From: Pseudomonas leptonychotis
Lineage (GTDB): Bacteria > Pseudomonadota > Gammaproteobacteria > Pseudomonadales > Pseudomonadaceae
Direction: 5' to 3'
NCBI RefSeq assembly: GCF_004920405.1
Contig: NZ_RFLV01000002.1
Coordinates: 186,001 to 250,000 of the forward strand
DNA length: 64,000 nt
Numbering within the stretch: position 1 is the stretch's first letter; every line of letters begins with the position of its first letter. This document shows positions 42,091 to 51,797 of this stretch, piece after piece. The position numbers were made by a program, and so were the translations under genes. Below the pieces are notes generated by a model that was given only the letters and a program-made list of their open reading frames with translations, had not been told where the DNA came from and ran no database searches.

Positions 42091-42127
42091 GCCCCACGGC
42101 AGTTGCTCCTTGCCGTGGGGCTTTTTT
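42091..42127 (+). terminator. mexEF-oprN terminator
   Basis: An 11-bp perfect stem, GCCCCACGGCA and TGCCGTGGGGC, has a 9-nt loop and is followed by six T residues. Confidence 0.95.
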
Positions 42128-42153
42128 ATGGCGGCGGCTGTGCGGACGTATCG

Positions 42154-42170
42154 ACAGTTGTTATAACTGT
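42154..42170. promoter_or_regulatory. palindrome ACAGTT-N5-AACTGT before the c-di-GMP operon
   Basis: A perfect 6-bp inverted repeat around GTTAT, 96 bp before the start of the first signalling gene and after the oprN terminator. It is the only clear palindrome in that promoter region and could be an operator; the binding protein is unknown. Confidence 0.35.
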
Positions 42171-42265
42171 GTAAACGCTTGATGGATTCAATCTAGGGGT
42201 TAACCAAATGGGGTGTAAATCCTCAACTAGTCTCTCAGGTTGAAAGGATTCTTCTGGAGCACGTC

Positions 42266-43987
42266 ATGATTCAGGCTGCGGTCACACACACCATTCTTAT
42301 CGTCGATGATCAACCAAGCGACCTGCTCATCCTCAATGAGGCGGTACACGACCTGGGAAATGTGCATATCGCCAGTAACGGCAATATGGCCCTGGAAATT
42401 GCACGGCAGTGCCGGCCGGATCTGATATTGCTCGATATTCAGATGCCCGACATGGACGGTTTTCAACTCTGTCGTGCGATCAAAGCTGACCCCAAACTCT
42501 GTGATGCAGCCATTCTGTTCGTAACCGCGCAAAACCAGACAGAAAACGAAATCAAGGCGCTGGAATACGGCGGCATCGACTTTATCGACAAACCCCTGAA
42601 TATTCCGGTGATCCGTGGGCACGTACGCGCCCATCTGAACTTGCGCCTGGCGGCCAAACGCCTGGCTTATTACGATGATCTAACCGGACTGCCGAACCGC
42701 AGCCTGCTGCAGGATCGTGCGGAACAGGCGTTACAGACCGCGCACCGTAATCAAAGTAAGGTTGCCTTACTGTTACTGGATCTGGACAACTTCAAAATCA
42801 TCAATGACTCAGTTGACCACTCGGTCGGCGATGCCGTGTTAGCAGAGATCGGCAGCCGTTTAACCCAGTTCTCAAGGGGTATTGATACGGTAAGCCGGCA
42901 AGGCGGTGACGAATTCGTCATATTGCTGCCGGAGGTAAAACGCCTTGATGCAATCGGCGACTTGGTTGAACGCATGCTGGCCGTTATCGCCACGCCCATG
43001 TACATCAATAAAAAGCGCTATGACCTGACTGCTAGTGCGGGGGTAGGTGTATTTCCAGACGACAGCCAAGACTTTGCATCACTCTACCGACATGCCGACA
43101 CAGCCATGTACCAGGCGAAAAAACTCGGCCGTAATCGCTATCGTTTCTTCTCTCAGGGGCTTGAAAACAGCTCGCGCGCGCGCCACTTGCTTGAAGGACA
43201 TATGCGCAGCGCCTTGGAGCATGGCGTCTTCGAGGTCTTCTACCAGGCTAAGTACGATGCGCAGAAAAAGAACATCTGCGGCATGGAAGCGTTGATCCGC
43301 TGGCGAAAGGCTGATGGTTCGCTGATTTCCCCGGCAGACTTCATTCCTCTAGCTGAAGAAACCGGCCTGATCGTCCCCATCGGCAAGTACGTGTTGTTGC
43401 AGGCCTGTAACGATGCTCAGCGATTACAGCTGCTCGGCTTTGCAATTCCAGTGAGTGTGAATATCTCGGCGGTCCAGTTTCGTGAAGAATCGTTTCTGGA
43501 AATGGTCAAGGATGCACTAGAACAGTCAACCCTGCCGCCGACTATGCTTGAGCTGGAGATCACCGAAGGCGTGTTGGCCCACGATATTGTCATGGCCAGC
43601 GATGTGCTGAATGAGCTCAAAGCCATGGGCGTACATATTGCTATCGACGATTTCGGTACTGGTTACTCCAGCCTCACCTACCTTAAAAGTCTGCCGATTG
43701 ATGTGCTGAAAATCGACCAGAGCTTTGTCCGCGATATGCTCACTGACAGCAGTGATGCTGCAATTATTGAAGCCATAATACGAATGGCTCAAGCGCTGGG
43801 GCTTTCGTTGATTGCCGAAGGCGTCGAGGAGATTGAGCAATCGAACAAACTATTAGCCCTTGGCTGTCCAGTCATGCAAGGCTATTTGTACTGTCGGCCC
43901 ATGCCCTTTAACGCGTTATGCGAATTCCTAAATACCACTGCGTCGGTCAACTCTCTTTTGACAGAGAACCAAGGCTCACACCGATAA
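42266..43987 (+). CDS. response regulator with GGDEF and EAL domains
   Basis: A 573-residue c-di-GMP enzyme. Receiver domain (about 8-125) has phospho-acceptor Asp57 in LLDIQMPDMDG. GGDEF domain (about 140-300) has an intact GGDEF at 213-217 and an inhibitory-site RxxD (RGID, 204-207) exactly five residues upstream. EAL domain (about 315-560) has E341-A-L, DDFGTGYSS, and the other catalytic blocks. All three signatures look active, so the net effect on c-di-GMP cannot be predicted. A GGAGC ribosome-binding site precedes the ATG. The next gene, a hybrid kinase, begins 13 bp later, making it the likely phosphodonor. Confidence 0.9.
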   Translation: MIQAAVTHTILIVDDQPSDLLILNEAVHDLGNVHIASNGNMALEIARQCRPDLILLDIQMPDMDGFQLCRAIKADPKLCDAAILFVTAQNQTENEIKALEYGGIDFIDKPLNIPVIRGHVRAHLNLRLAAKRLAYYDDLTGLPNRSLLQDRAEQALQTAHRNQSKVALLLLDLDNFKIINDSVDHSVGDAVLAEIGSRLTQFSRGIDTVSRQGGDEFVILLPEVKRLDAIGDLVERMLAVIATPMYINKKRYDLTASAGVGVFPDDSQDFASLYRHADTAMYQAKKLGRNRYRFFSQGLENSSRARHLLEGHMRSALEHGVFEVFYQAKYDAQKKNICGMEALIRWRKADGSLISPADFIPLAEETGLIVPIGKYVLLQACNDAQRLQLLGFAIPVSVNISAVQFREESFLEMVKDALEQSTLPPTMLELEITEGVLAHDIVMASDVLNELKAMGVHIAIDDFGTGYSSLTYLKSLPIDVLKIDQSFVRDMLTDSSDAAIIEAIIRMAQALGLSLIAEGVEEIEQSNKLLALGCPVMQGYLYCRPMPFNALCEFLNTTASVNSLLTENQGSHR

Positions 43988-44000
43988 AGGCATATTTTCC

Positions 44001-47000
44001 TTGAATAAAAAAAAATTTCGCCTTTCGTCTTCGTTCAGCATATTGATGGTGCTGGCTGGCGGTTTAGCACTCACGTTACTGAGCACAAGTTGGCTACAAA
44101 AAAATAATGAAACCCAAGCCCGGGCGGCGTTAGAGCAAGATAACGAATTGATCGCCGATGCGGTGGTTAGGCGCATTCGTCTCTACCAATATGGCTTGCG
44201 CGGTGCCCGCGGCGTTGTGCTGAGCCGTGGCGAGCATGGCATCACTCGTAAGCTGTTTTACAACTACAGCATTACCCGCGACTTAGATGCTGAGTTCCCC
44301 GGTGCACGGGGCTTTGGCTTTATTCGCCGAGTATCGCCACGTGATGAAGTCGAGTTTCTTCAGCAAGCTCGAAAGGATGACAAAGCTGATTTCACTATTC
44401 GCCAACTGTCCCCCCATGATGGCGAACGCTATGTCATCCAGTACATTGAGCCTGAGGCGCTTAATTTTTCGGCTATCGGCCTCGATATTGCGTCGGAAAA
44501 TGCTCGCCGCGAAGCTGCATTTAATGCTTTGAAAACGGGCACCGTGCAACTTTCCGGGCCTATCACGCTGGTTCAAGCGACCGGCAAGCCGTTGCAGTCC
44601 TTTCTTATTCTGCTACCGGTTTACCGTGGCAACACCACCCCAGCCACAGAGGCCGAGCGCCTAGAGCAAGGCTACGGCTGGAGCTATGCACCTCTGATAA
44701 CAGAGGAAGTACTCAAGGGTTTACCGCTAAGCACTAAGGATGTAGACCTTGGTTTGCGCGACATCACGACCCCTGAAAACCCCACCCTGTTCTATGAAGA
44801 GCATGAGCTTGACGATAACCAGACCGCCCATTTGACCAGCCGTGTAGAGCGAGATGTTTTTGGCCGACGCTGGGAAGTCGCGCTGACCGCCCACCCTGAG
44901 TTCGTCGAAAATCTCTACCAAACCTCACCGCAATTAGTTCTCGGTGTGGGTGTACTGCTCAGTGTACTGCTTGCCGCGTTGAACGCAGTTCTGAGTGCCA
45001 GCAGTTACCATCGGCGCCAGGTTGTAGCTGAACAAGCTAAGCAGGCAGCCATTGTCGAAAGCTCTAACGACGGCATCATTGGTAAAACGCTTGAAGGGAC
45101 AGTCACCAGCTGGAACAAAGGAGCTGAACATATTTTTGGCTTCCGCGCCGAGGAAGCCATAGGCAAAAGTTTGCTCGAACTCATTGTGCCAAGTGAGCGT
45201 GCCCAAGAAGAAAATCATAACTTGCAGCGAATTAATGCTGGCGAGCCTATTGATCACTTTGAAACATACTGCCAGCGTAAAGATGGAAGCTTGGTCGACG
45301 TTTCGGCGGCCATTGCTCCAATCTTCAATGCTCAGGGGGTGGTTGTCGGCATATCCGAAACGATACGTGACATCACCCAGCAAAAAGCCGCCGAGACACA
45401 AATTAAAGAACTAAACGCCAGTTTAGAAAAACAGGTAGTTGCACGAACAAGTGAACTCAATGAGCTCAATCTCCTGCTCAATACCGTGCTGGATTCTGCT
45501 TCTGAGGTGTCGATTATTGCGACTGATGCTCAAGGGATTATCAGCCTGTTTAATAAGGGTGCCGAAGACCTGTTGGGCTATAGCGCTGAGGAAATGATCG
45601 GCGTGCAAACCCCTGCCCTTATCCATTTGGCAGAAGAAGTACAACAGCGTAGTGATGAACTCAGCCAACAATTCAATCAGCCCATTAAAGGCTTCCAAAC
45701 CTTTGTGCATCTCGTTGAACTGGAGGGGTCTGAAGTTCGCGAATGGACCTATGTACGCAAAGATGGCGTGAGGCTGAAAGTGACCCTGATGGTAACCGCC
45801 ATGTACGGAGGCACCGGCGAGTTGATCGGCTATTTAGGTATCGCGATTGATATCACCCAGCGTAAAGCGGCTGAGGCAGAGTTAGCGGCCAGCCTTGAGA
45901 TGACTCGAGCTATTCTGGACACCGCGCTCAACCCGGTGGTGACCTTGGACACAGCTGGGCAGATTCATACGCTCAACCCAGCAGCACAAAAGAGCTTTGG
46001 CACTGCTCACTATGAACATGAGCATGAGCAACTGTCACTGCAGGCATTACTTAGCCCGAGTTCACGCGACCGTCTTGATGAACTAATCAAGCATGCGGCG
46101 GCAGGTGATCGTGAGCACGACAAAGTTTCGGCCGAGTTGGTCGGACAAAAAGCTGATGGTACTGAGTTCCCCATTCAGCTTTCGCTTGGCCTTATGCATG
46201 CCGACAAACAACTACTGGTCTGTGTCATTACTGATCTTAGCCAGCAGTTGCAATTGCGACGTGAGCTGCTGGCTACCCGAGATCAGCTTTTGATGGCCGC
46301 CGATGCCGCAGAGTTGGGGATCTGGTCATTGACCCTGGTCGATTACAGCGTGGTGTGGAATGAGCGCATGTACGAGCTGTTTCAACAGCCTGTATCGCTT
46401 CGTGAGACCGGCCTTACTTATGATCATTGGCTCGCTCGTGTTCACCCCGAGGATGCGCCCATGGCGGTTGCTAAGCTTGAGGCCGCTATCGCGGGTGACG
46501 GCATCTTTGATCCCGTGTTCAGAATTATTCGGCCCGACGGTACTACGCGGATTATCCAAGCCGCCGCGCGAATTGAAATTGACGGCAATGGTAAGCCGGT
46601 CAAGGTGACCGGGATCAATCGCGATATCACGACTCAACACGAGCTGGAAGCCTCCCTGCGCTTGGCTAAAGAACAAGCTGACTCTGCTAGCGCGGCCAAA
46701 AGTGCTTTTCTTGCCAATATGAGCCACGAAATCCGCACGCCGCTCAATGCGGTTCTCGGCATGTTACAGCTGGTGCAAGGCACTGAATTGAATCAGCGTC
46801 AGCTCGATTACATACAGAAAGCCTATGGTGCATCGCAGTCGTTGCTGGGGTTGCTTAATGACATTCTTGATTATTCGAAAATCGAAGCCGGCAAGCTGCA
46901 ATTGGATTTACATCCCATAGAGCTAGAGCCCTTGATGTGCGACCTGGCGGTTGTACTAGGCGGTAATCATGGCCATAAAAATGTTGAGGTGATGTTTGAT

Positions 47001-48881
47001 ATCGATCCCTCGCTACCTGAGGTGTTGGTGGGCGACGCCCAGCGCTTACAACAAATCCTGATTAACCTGGCGGGTAACGCGCTCAAGTTCACCGCCGAGG
47101 GCAGCGTGATTGTAAGCCTGCGCCAGCTGGAGCGAAGCCAAGAGCAGATAAAAATCCGTATAGCTGTTGCCGATACCGGCATTGGTATCAGTGAGGAGCA
47201 GCTCAAGCGTATTTTTGAGGGTTTCGCCCAGGCAGAGGCTTCCATCAGTCGTCGTTATGGCGGCACAGGTCTGGGCCTGGTGATCAGCACCCGTCTCATC
47301 GCGTTGATGGGCGGCGAACTGCAGGTGGAAAGCCGTATTGGCGAAGGGAGTCGCTTCTGGTTTGATCTCGAGTTAGCCATCGCCGAGCCCACCCCTTTCA
47401 AGCAAGTAGTTGCCAGCATCGGGAAAAAATTGCACATCCTCGTGGTGGATGACAACGCCATGGCCCGTGAGTTGATGGCCCAGATGACCAGCGAACTTGG
47501 CTGGCATGCCGAGACCGCCAGCGACGGTAGTCAGGCGCTTGCCTGTGTTGAAGCCGCCATAGCCAAAGGGCAACCCTTCGATCTAATTTTGATGGACTTA
47601 CTGATGCCCGGCATGGACGGTCTCAATGCTGCTCGTCTGGTGCGCGACTCGATGGGTGATGCACGCGCGCCTCTGGTTGTAATGGTGACTGCACATGGCC
47701 GTGAAGCGCTGGCTGATAGCCAGCAGCAAGCTGATACCCCGTTTGCTGCATTTTTGACCAAACCGGTAACCCCCAAACAACTGGCCGCGACTATAACCCG
47801 GGTGCTCAGTGGTGAGCCGGTAAGCCACATCAAACCTAACTACCAAATATCGCAACGCTTACAAGGTCTGCGTTTATTGGTCGTTGAAGACAACGCGTTA
47901 AACCGCCAGGTTGCTCAAGAATTGTTGATGGGTGAAGGTTCCGAGGTGGCGTTGGCGGAAGGGGGGCAACAGGGCATCGACAGTGTTATGAGCGCTCAAG
48001 AGCGCGGATTTGATGCCGTGTTGATGGATATCCAAATGCCCGGCATTGACGGAATTGAAGCCACCCGACTGATTCGCCAAGACAACCGGTTTAGTGACTT
48101 ACCCATCATCGCGATGACGGCCAATGCCTCAGCGGCGGATCGGGAGATCTGCTTAGCAGCTGGCATGAGCGATCATATTGGCAAACCTATCGACCTAGAG
48201 AAAATGGTCGCCACCCTGCTGCATTGGACGGGGCGGCCCGCTCAGGTAATGCAGACCTATACAGAGCCCGGCGACCCGGCAACCGAAAACACCGAGGCGG
48301 TATTGCGCCGCTTTGGCGGGAACCTGAAGCTACTGCAACGCATGCTCAGCAACTTCGAGCCGGAAATGCGTAAGCAGCTAGAGCAGCTTAATGCGCATGC
48401 TGAGCAGCAGGACGTTAGCGCCGTGTTAGCGCAGCTGCACATGCTCAAGGGCAGTGCCGGCACAATGGGCGCCCAGCTGCTGGCCGATAAAGCCGCAAAA
48501 CTTGAGCAGCAACTCCATCAGCTTGAGGGCACGCAAGCAGTTGATTTTTTGCTTGAGAAAAACTGGCGGGATGATTTAGTCGAGGTGTTAAACCGCAGTG
48601 TCGTGGAACTGCATAGCGCCTTTCTAATCACGGATGAGAGTAAAACCCCGACACCGGTACAGGCACCCGCAGTTAAATGGAAGGAGTCGCTGCACACTAT
48701 TCTTCAGCTGATTGCAGCCGGTAACCTGAAGGCCATTGAACAAACTGAAGCCTTGCTGGGCGACATCCCACGGCAATGGCAAAGCCATTTCGCCAAGTTT
48801 TGCCAAGCCGTCGATTGCTTAGACTTTCCCACTGCAAGCGCCCTGGGTAATGAATTACTCACTCTGGCTGAAGAGGATTGA
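44001..48881 (+). CDS. CHASE-PAS hybrid sensor histidine kinase with two receivers and an Hpt domain
   Basis: A 1626-residue phosphorelay protein. Order: TM1 (about 12-33), periplasmic CHASE domain (about 60-250), TM2 (about 308-331), four PAS-type domains (about 350-880), HisKA with His909 in MSHEIRTP, HATPase with N box (about 1014) and G boxes DTGIGIS (about 1059) and GGTGLGL (about 1089), receiver 1 with Asp1199, receiver 2 with Asp1343, and Hpt with His1480 in LHMLKGSAG. CHASE domains usually bind small extracellular ligands. The start is TTG at 44001 with AAAGG 10 bp upstream; a nine-A run follows directly. It sits between two receiver-GGDEF proteins, its probable partners. The ligand is unknown. 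Confidence 0.88.
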   Translation: MNKKKFRLSSSFSILMVLAGGLALTLLSTSWLQKNNETQARAALEQDNELIADAVVRRIRLYQYGLRGARGVVLSRGEHGITRKLFYNYSITRDLDAEFPGARGFGFIRRVSPRDEVEFLQQARKDDKADFTIRQLSPHDGERYVIQYIEPEALNFSAIGLDIASENARREAAFNALKTGTVQLSGPITLVQATGKPLQSFLILLPVYRGNTTPATEAERLEQGYGWSYAPLITEEVLKGLPLSTKDVDLGLRDITTPENPTLFYEEHELDDNQTAHLTSRVERDVFGRRWEVALTAHPEFVENLYQTSPQLVLGVGVLLSVLLAALNAVLSASSYHRRQVVAEQAKQAAIVESSNDGIIGKTLEGTVTSWNKGAEHIFGFRAEEAIGKSLLELIVPSERAQEENHNLQRINAGEPIDHFETYCQRKDGSLVDVSAAIAPIFNAQGVVVGISETIRDITQQKAAETQIKELNASLEKQVVARTSELNELNLLLNTVLDSASEVSIIATDAQGIISLFNKGAEDLLGYSAEEMIGVQTPALIHLAEEVQQRSDELSQQFNQPIKGFQTFVHLVELEGSEVREWTYVRKDGVRLKVTLMVTAMYGGTGELIGYLGIAIDITQRKAAEAELAASLEMTRAILDTALNPVVTLDTAGQIHTLNPAAQKSFGTAHYEHEHEQLSLQALLSPSSRDRLDELIKHAAAGDREHDKVSAELVGQKADGTEFPIQLSLGLMHADKQLLVCVITDLSQQLQLRRELLATRDQLLMAADAAELGIWSLTLVDYSVVWNERMYELFQQPVSLRETGLTYDHWLARVHPEDAPMAVAKLEAAIAGDGIFDPVFRIIRPDGTTRIIQAAARIEIDGNGKPVKVTGINRDITTQHELEASLRLAKEQADSASAAKSAFLANMSHEIRTPLNAVLGMLQLVQGTELNQRQLDYIQKAYGASQSLLGLLNDILDYSKIEAGKLQLDLHPIELEPLMCDLAVVLGGNHGHKNVEVMFDIDPSLPEVLVGDAQRLQQILINLAGNALKFTAEGSVIVSLRQLERSQEQIKIRIAVADTGIGISEEQLKRIFEGFAQAEASISRRYGGTGLGLVISTRLIALMGGELQVESRIGEGSRFWFDLELAIAEPTPFKQVVASIGKKLHILVVDDNAMARELMAQMTSELGWHAETASDGSQALACVEAAIAKGQPFDLILMDLLMPGMDGLNAARLVRDSMGDARAPLVVMVTAHGREALADSQQQADTPFAAFLTKPVTPKQLAATITRVLSGEPVSHIKPNYQISQRLQGLRLLVVEDNALNRQVAQELLMGEGSEVALAEGGQQGIDSVMSAQERGFDAVLMDIQMPGIDGIEATRLIRQDNRFSDLPIIAMTANASAADREICLAAGMSDHIGKPIDLEKMVATLLHWTGRPAQVMQTYTEPGDPATENTEAVLRRFGGNLKLLQRMLSNFEPEMRKQLEQLNAHAEQQDVSAVLAQLHMLKGSAGTMGAQLLADKAAKLEQQLHQLEGTQAVDFLLEKNWRDDLVEVLNRSVVELHSAFLITDESKTPTPVQAPAVKWKESLHTILQLIAAGNLKAIEQTEALLGDIPRQWQSHFAKFCQAVDCLDFPTASALGNELLTLAEED

Positions 48882-48882
48882 T

Positions 48883-49809
48883 ATGAGTTTCTGGATAGAA
48901 CAGTACCAGAGGCGCCCAAAATTACTGGTGGTGGACGACCAGCCCATTAATATTCGCATTATCAACGAGCTGTTTCGTGCAGATTGCGACATGCATATGG
49001 CCACCAGTGGCGAGCAAGCCGTTGCAATCACCCACGCCTTGCAACCCGACCTGATCCTGCTCGACATCATGATGAGCGGAATGGATGGCTTGGAAGTATG
49101 CCGTTTATTGAAAAGTGATCACGCAACAGCCGCTATCCCGATTATTTTCATTACCGCCAAAAGCGAGGAAAGTGAAGAAGCTTTTGGCCTAGAGCTGGGT
49201 GCTGTTGATTACATCAGTAAGCCGCTCAATGCCGCGATCGTCAGGGCCAGAGTTAAAACCCATCTAACCCTCAAAGCACAGAGTGACTACCTTAAAAAAT
49301 TGGTCAGCCTGGATGGCTTAACTGGTATTGCCAACCGTCGAGCCTTTGACCTGCGCCTCACTGAGGCCTGGGGCCAAGCAGCTCGCGAAGAAGAAACAGT
49401 ATCGCTGCTGATGATCGATATCGACTACTTCAAACGATTCAATGATCATTTTGGCCACCTTAAAGGCGATGAGTGTTTACAGCGCGTCGCCACAGCAATC
49501 GCTGGCTCAGTTAATCGTCCGTATGACATGGCGGCACGCTACGGGGGTGAAGAGTTCGCCTGCATTCTGCCGGACACAAACCAGCAAGGTGCATTGACGC
49601 TGGCAAACGTGATACGCGCCAACATAAGTGAACTCAGGATCGCGCACCCTGCCTCTGACGTCAGTGAGCAACTCACCCTGTCCATTGGTGTAGCGAGTCT
49701 GCAACCGCGAATTGGTAGCGATTCGGCTGAGCTTATCGCCTTGGCTGACGAACAGCTCTATCAAGCCAAACACAACGGGCGCGATCGGGTACAGAGTCAA
49801 ACGAATTAA
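48883..49809 (+). CDS. response regulator with GGDEF domain (diguanylate cyclase)
   Basis: A 308-residue PleD/WspR-like cyclase that should make c-di-GMP when phosphorylated. The receiver domain has phospho-acceptor Asp61 (LLDIMMSGMDG). The GGDEF domain (about 145-305) has an active GGEEF at 221-225 and an inhibitory RxxD (RPYD, 212-215) five residues before it. ATG at 48883 is 1 bp after the kinase stop, so translation is coupled to the hybrid kinase. It is the last gene of the operon. Confidence 0.9.
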   Translation: MSFWIEQYQRRPKLLVVDDQPINIRIINELFRADCDMHMATSGEQAVAITHALQPDLILLDIMMSGMDGLEVCRLLKSDHATAAIPIIFITAKSEESEEAFGLELGAVDYISKPLNAAIVRARVKTHLTLKAQSDYLKKLVSLDGLTGIANRRAFDLRLTEAWGQAAREEETVSLLMIDIDYFKRFNDHFGHLKGDECLQRVATAIAGSVNRPYDMAARYGGEEFACILPDTNQQGALTLANVIRANISELRIAHPASDVSEQLTLSIGVASLQPRIGSDSAELIALADEQLYQAKHNGRDRVQSQTN

Positions 49810-50065
49810 ATCCGTACGAGGACATTACCAACCGTTTGGCTCATAAAAACAGCGCCACAGCCCGCGATTAAACGAACGACTGTGTGCCTAACGCCAAACT
49901 GTTTGTCCGCTCTGTTTTAGTGCCCCGGCAGTTCATCCACGCAGAGCTTTTATTTGGCCATTGCGCCGGTGTTGTGGTGAATTGTTTCTGGAGGCTGACG
50001 TAAACTCGCCCTGCCGGTGGCTATGCAGTAGCAGGTCAAAAAATAATTAAGGGACTTACAAGCAC

Positions 50066-50584
50066 ATGATTACAACGCCACATACAACACCGCCTAAATC
50101 CGCCCACTGGCGGTTCAAGTTAGGCATCGCGATTATCTGTTTGATCCCCGCGTTGTGGCTTTTGGTGCCGCTGGCGGCCGCCGCAGATATGCCTGGCTCT
50201 AAGGTTGCGGCGCTCTCAGGGGCGTTGTTTATTCTTAATAAAATACTCCTGCTGCTGGTTATCACCATCATGGGCAAGGCCGGCTTCCAAGAGTTGAAGC
50301 AACACATCTATGGTTATGTGTCTTCGATGGCTCCGAGTACCGACGTTGATGTGGGGCCGGTGCGTCATCGCATTGGCGTGGTGATGTTCTGTTTGCCGTT
50401 ACTTTCGTCCTTTCTCGAACCCTATGTGGATGCCCTTGCTCCGGGCCTGCGCCCCAATAGTTGGGCGTTACAGATGCTTGGCGATGCTCTGCTGGTTGGC
50501 AGTTTCTTCGTATTGGGCGGCAATTTCTGGGAGAAGCTGCGGGCGCTGTTTATTCGCTCGGCACGCGTCACTAACGCCGCCTAA
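50066..50584 (+). CDS. small membrane protein of unknown function
   Basis: A 172-residue protein with four hydrophobic segments (about 19-38, 46-68, 104-121 and 138-156). It resembles Pseudomonas proteins annotated as having a transporter suffix domain, but no function is established. An AAGGGA sequence lies about 10 bp before the ATG. The 256 bp upstream hold no recognisable gene. An HlyD/DUF2955 efflux pair follows 95 bp later on the same strand, so an accessory role in that system is possible but unproven. Confidence 0.65.
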   Translation: MITTPHTTPPKSAHWRFKLGIAIICLIPALWLLVPLAAAADMPGSKVAALSGALFILNKILLLLVITIMGKAGFQELKQHIYGYVSSMAPSTDVDVGPVRHRIGVVMFCLPLLSSFLEPYVDALAPGLRPNSWALQMLGDALLVGSFFVLGGNFWEKLRALFIRSARVTNAA

Positions 50585-50678
50585 TCCTGCACGCGAATGT
50601 TTTCTATCAGACCGCGGCCATGCATTCTCCAGCTAACGGCAGCAGCTGCCTTTGCTCCACTTTACTTAGCGAGTCTTT

Positions 50679-51797
50679 ATGTCTGAAGCACTTGAGCATC
50701 CTGACAACACGCCGCCAGCCCCTGCCGAGCCTCAGTCCCCTACCCCGAATCCGTTAAGACGCATTGCGTTGACGGTGGTGCTTATCGTCAGCGTGCTGTT
50801 TGTGTTGTCCATTTTGATGGAGCGCAGCACCCCTTCTACCTCACAAGCTGTGGTTCAGGGCTACGTGGTGCAGATGGCTTCCGAAGTGGGTGGGCGCGTG
50901 GTGGAAATCGCGGTGCTCGACAATGCGCGGGTAGAGGCTGGGCAGTTGCTGTACCGCATTGATCCGCAACCCTACAAAATTGCGATTGCTGAAGCAGAAG
51001 CCCGCCTCGAAGAAACGGGCCAGGCACTCGGGGCCAATACCGCTGCGGTGGATGCGGCGCAGGCTCAAACAGTGTCTGCACGTGCCCAGCGCGACAATGT
51101 GCGCGAACAGGCCCGCCGGGTCAGGCAGCTGGTGGAGCGAGGCGTGTATGCGCGGGCGCGCCTTGATGAAGCCACTGCTTCGCTGAGTTCTGCCGAAGCC
51201 GCCGTGGTTAAGGCGCAGGCGGATTTACAGCGCGCACGCCAGGAACTAGGCCCAACGGGTACCGATAACCCGCAGTTCAAACAAGCCCTGGCGCAACTTG
51301 AGAAAGCCCGACTCGATCTGGTGCGTACTGACGTTACTGCGCCTGCCGATGGTGTTATCACTAACTTGCAGCTCGCCGTTGGCCAGGTGGTCAGCGCCGG
51401 TCAACCGGCATTGACCTTTATCGACAGCGGGACCATTTGGGTTTCCGCCGCGTTCAAAGAAAACAGCCTGGAGCATGTGCAGGCCGATGACACCGCTGAG
51501 GTGGTGTTTGATGTCTTGCCCGGTCGCACCTTCAGCGCGCGGGTCGAGAGCGTGGGCTGGGGTGTTGCTCAAGCAGGCAGCAGCGCCTCCACCTTGCCCT
51601 CAGTGCGCAACCAGAGCGGCTGGGTACGTGAGCCGCAACGCTTTCCCGTACGCTTGGTGATGACGGAGCCTTACCCGAAAGGCCTGCGCTACGGTTCACA
51701 GGCCACCGTCGTGATTTATACCGGGGAAAAACCCGTGGCCAATTTCCTCGGTGCATTCACCGCACGGCTTGTTGCGCTGTTGACCTATGTCAGCTGA
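50679..51797 (+). CDS. HlyD/EmrA-family membrane-fusion protein
   Basis: A 372-residue periplasmic adaptor with a proline-rich cytoplasmic start, one membrane helix (about 31-50), a lipoyl half QMASEVGGRVVEIAV, a long helical hairpin (about 100-205) and the second lipoyl half VTAPADGVITNLQLAVGQ. It is not a lipoprotein, unlike MexE. It overlaps the DUF2955 gene by 11 bp, the usual pairing of small FUSC/DUF2955-type exporters such as the AaeA-AaeB type. An outer-membrane partner is not encoded next to it. Confidence 0.88.
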   Translation: MSEALEHPDNTPPAPAEPQSPTPNPLRRIALTVVLIVSVLFVLSILMERSTPSTSQAVVQGYVVQMASEVGGRVVEIAVLDNARVEAGQLLYRIDPQPYKIAIAEAEARLEETGQALGANTAAVDAAQAQTVSARAQRDNVREQARRVRQLVERGVYARARLDEATASLSSAEAAVVKAQADLQRARQELGPTGTDNPQFKQALAQLEKARLDLVRTDVTAPADGVITNLQLAVGQVVSAGQPALTFIDSGTIWVSAAFKENSLEHVQADDTAEVVFDVLPGRTFSARVESVGWGVAQAGSSASTLPSVRNQSGWVREPQRFPVRLVMTEPYPKGLRYGSQATVVIYTGEKPVANFLGAFTARLVALLTYVS

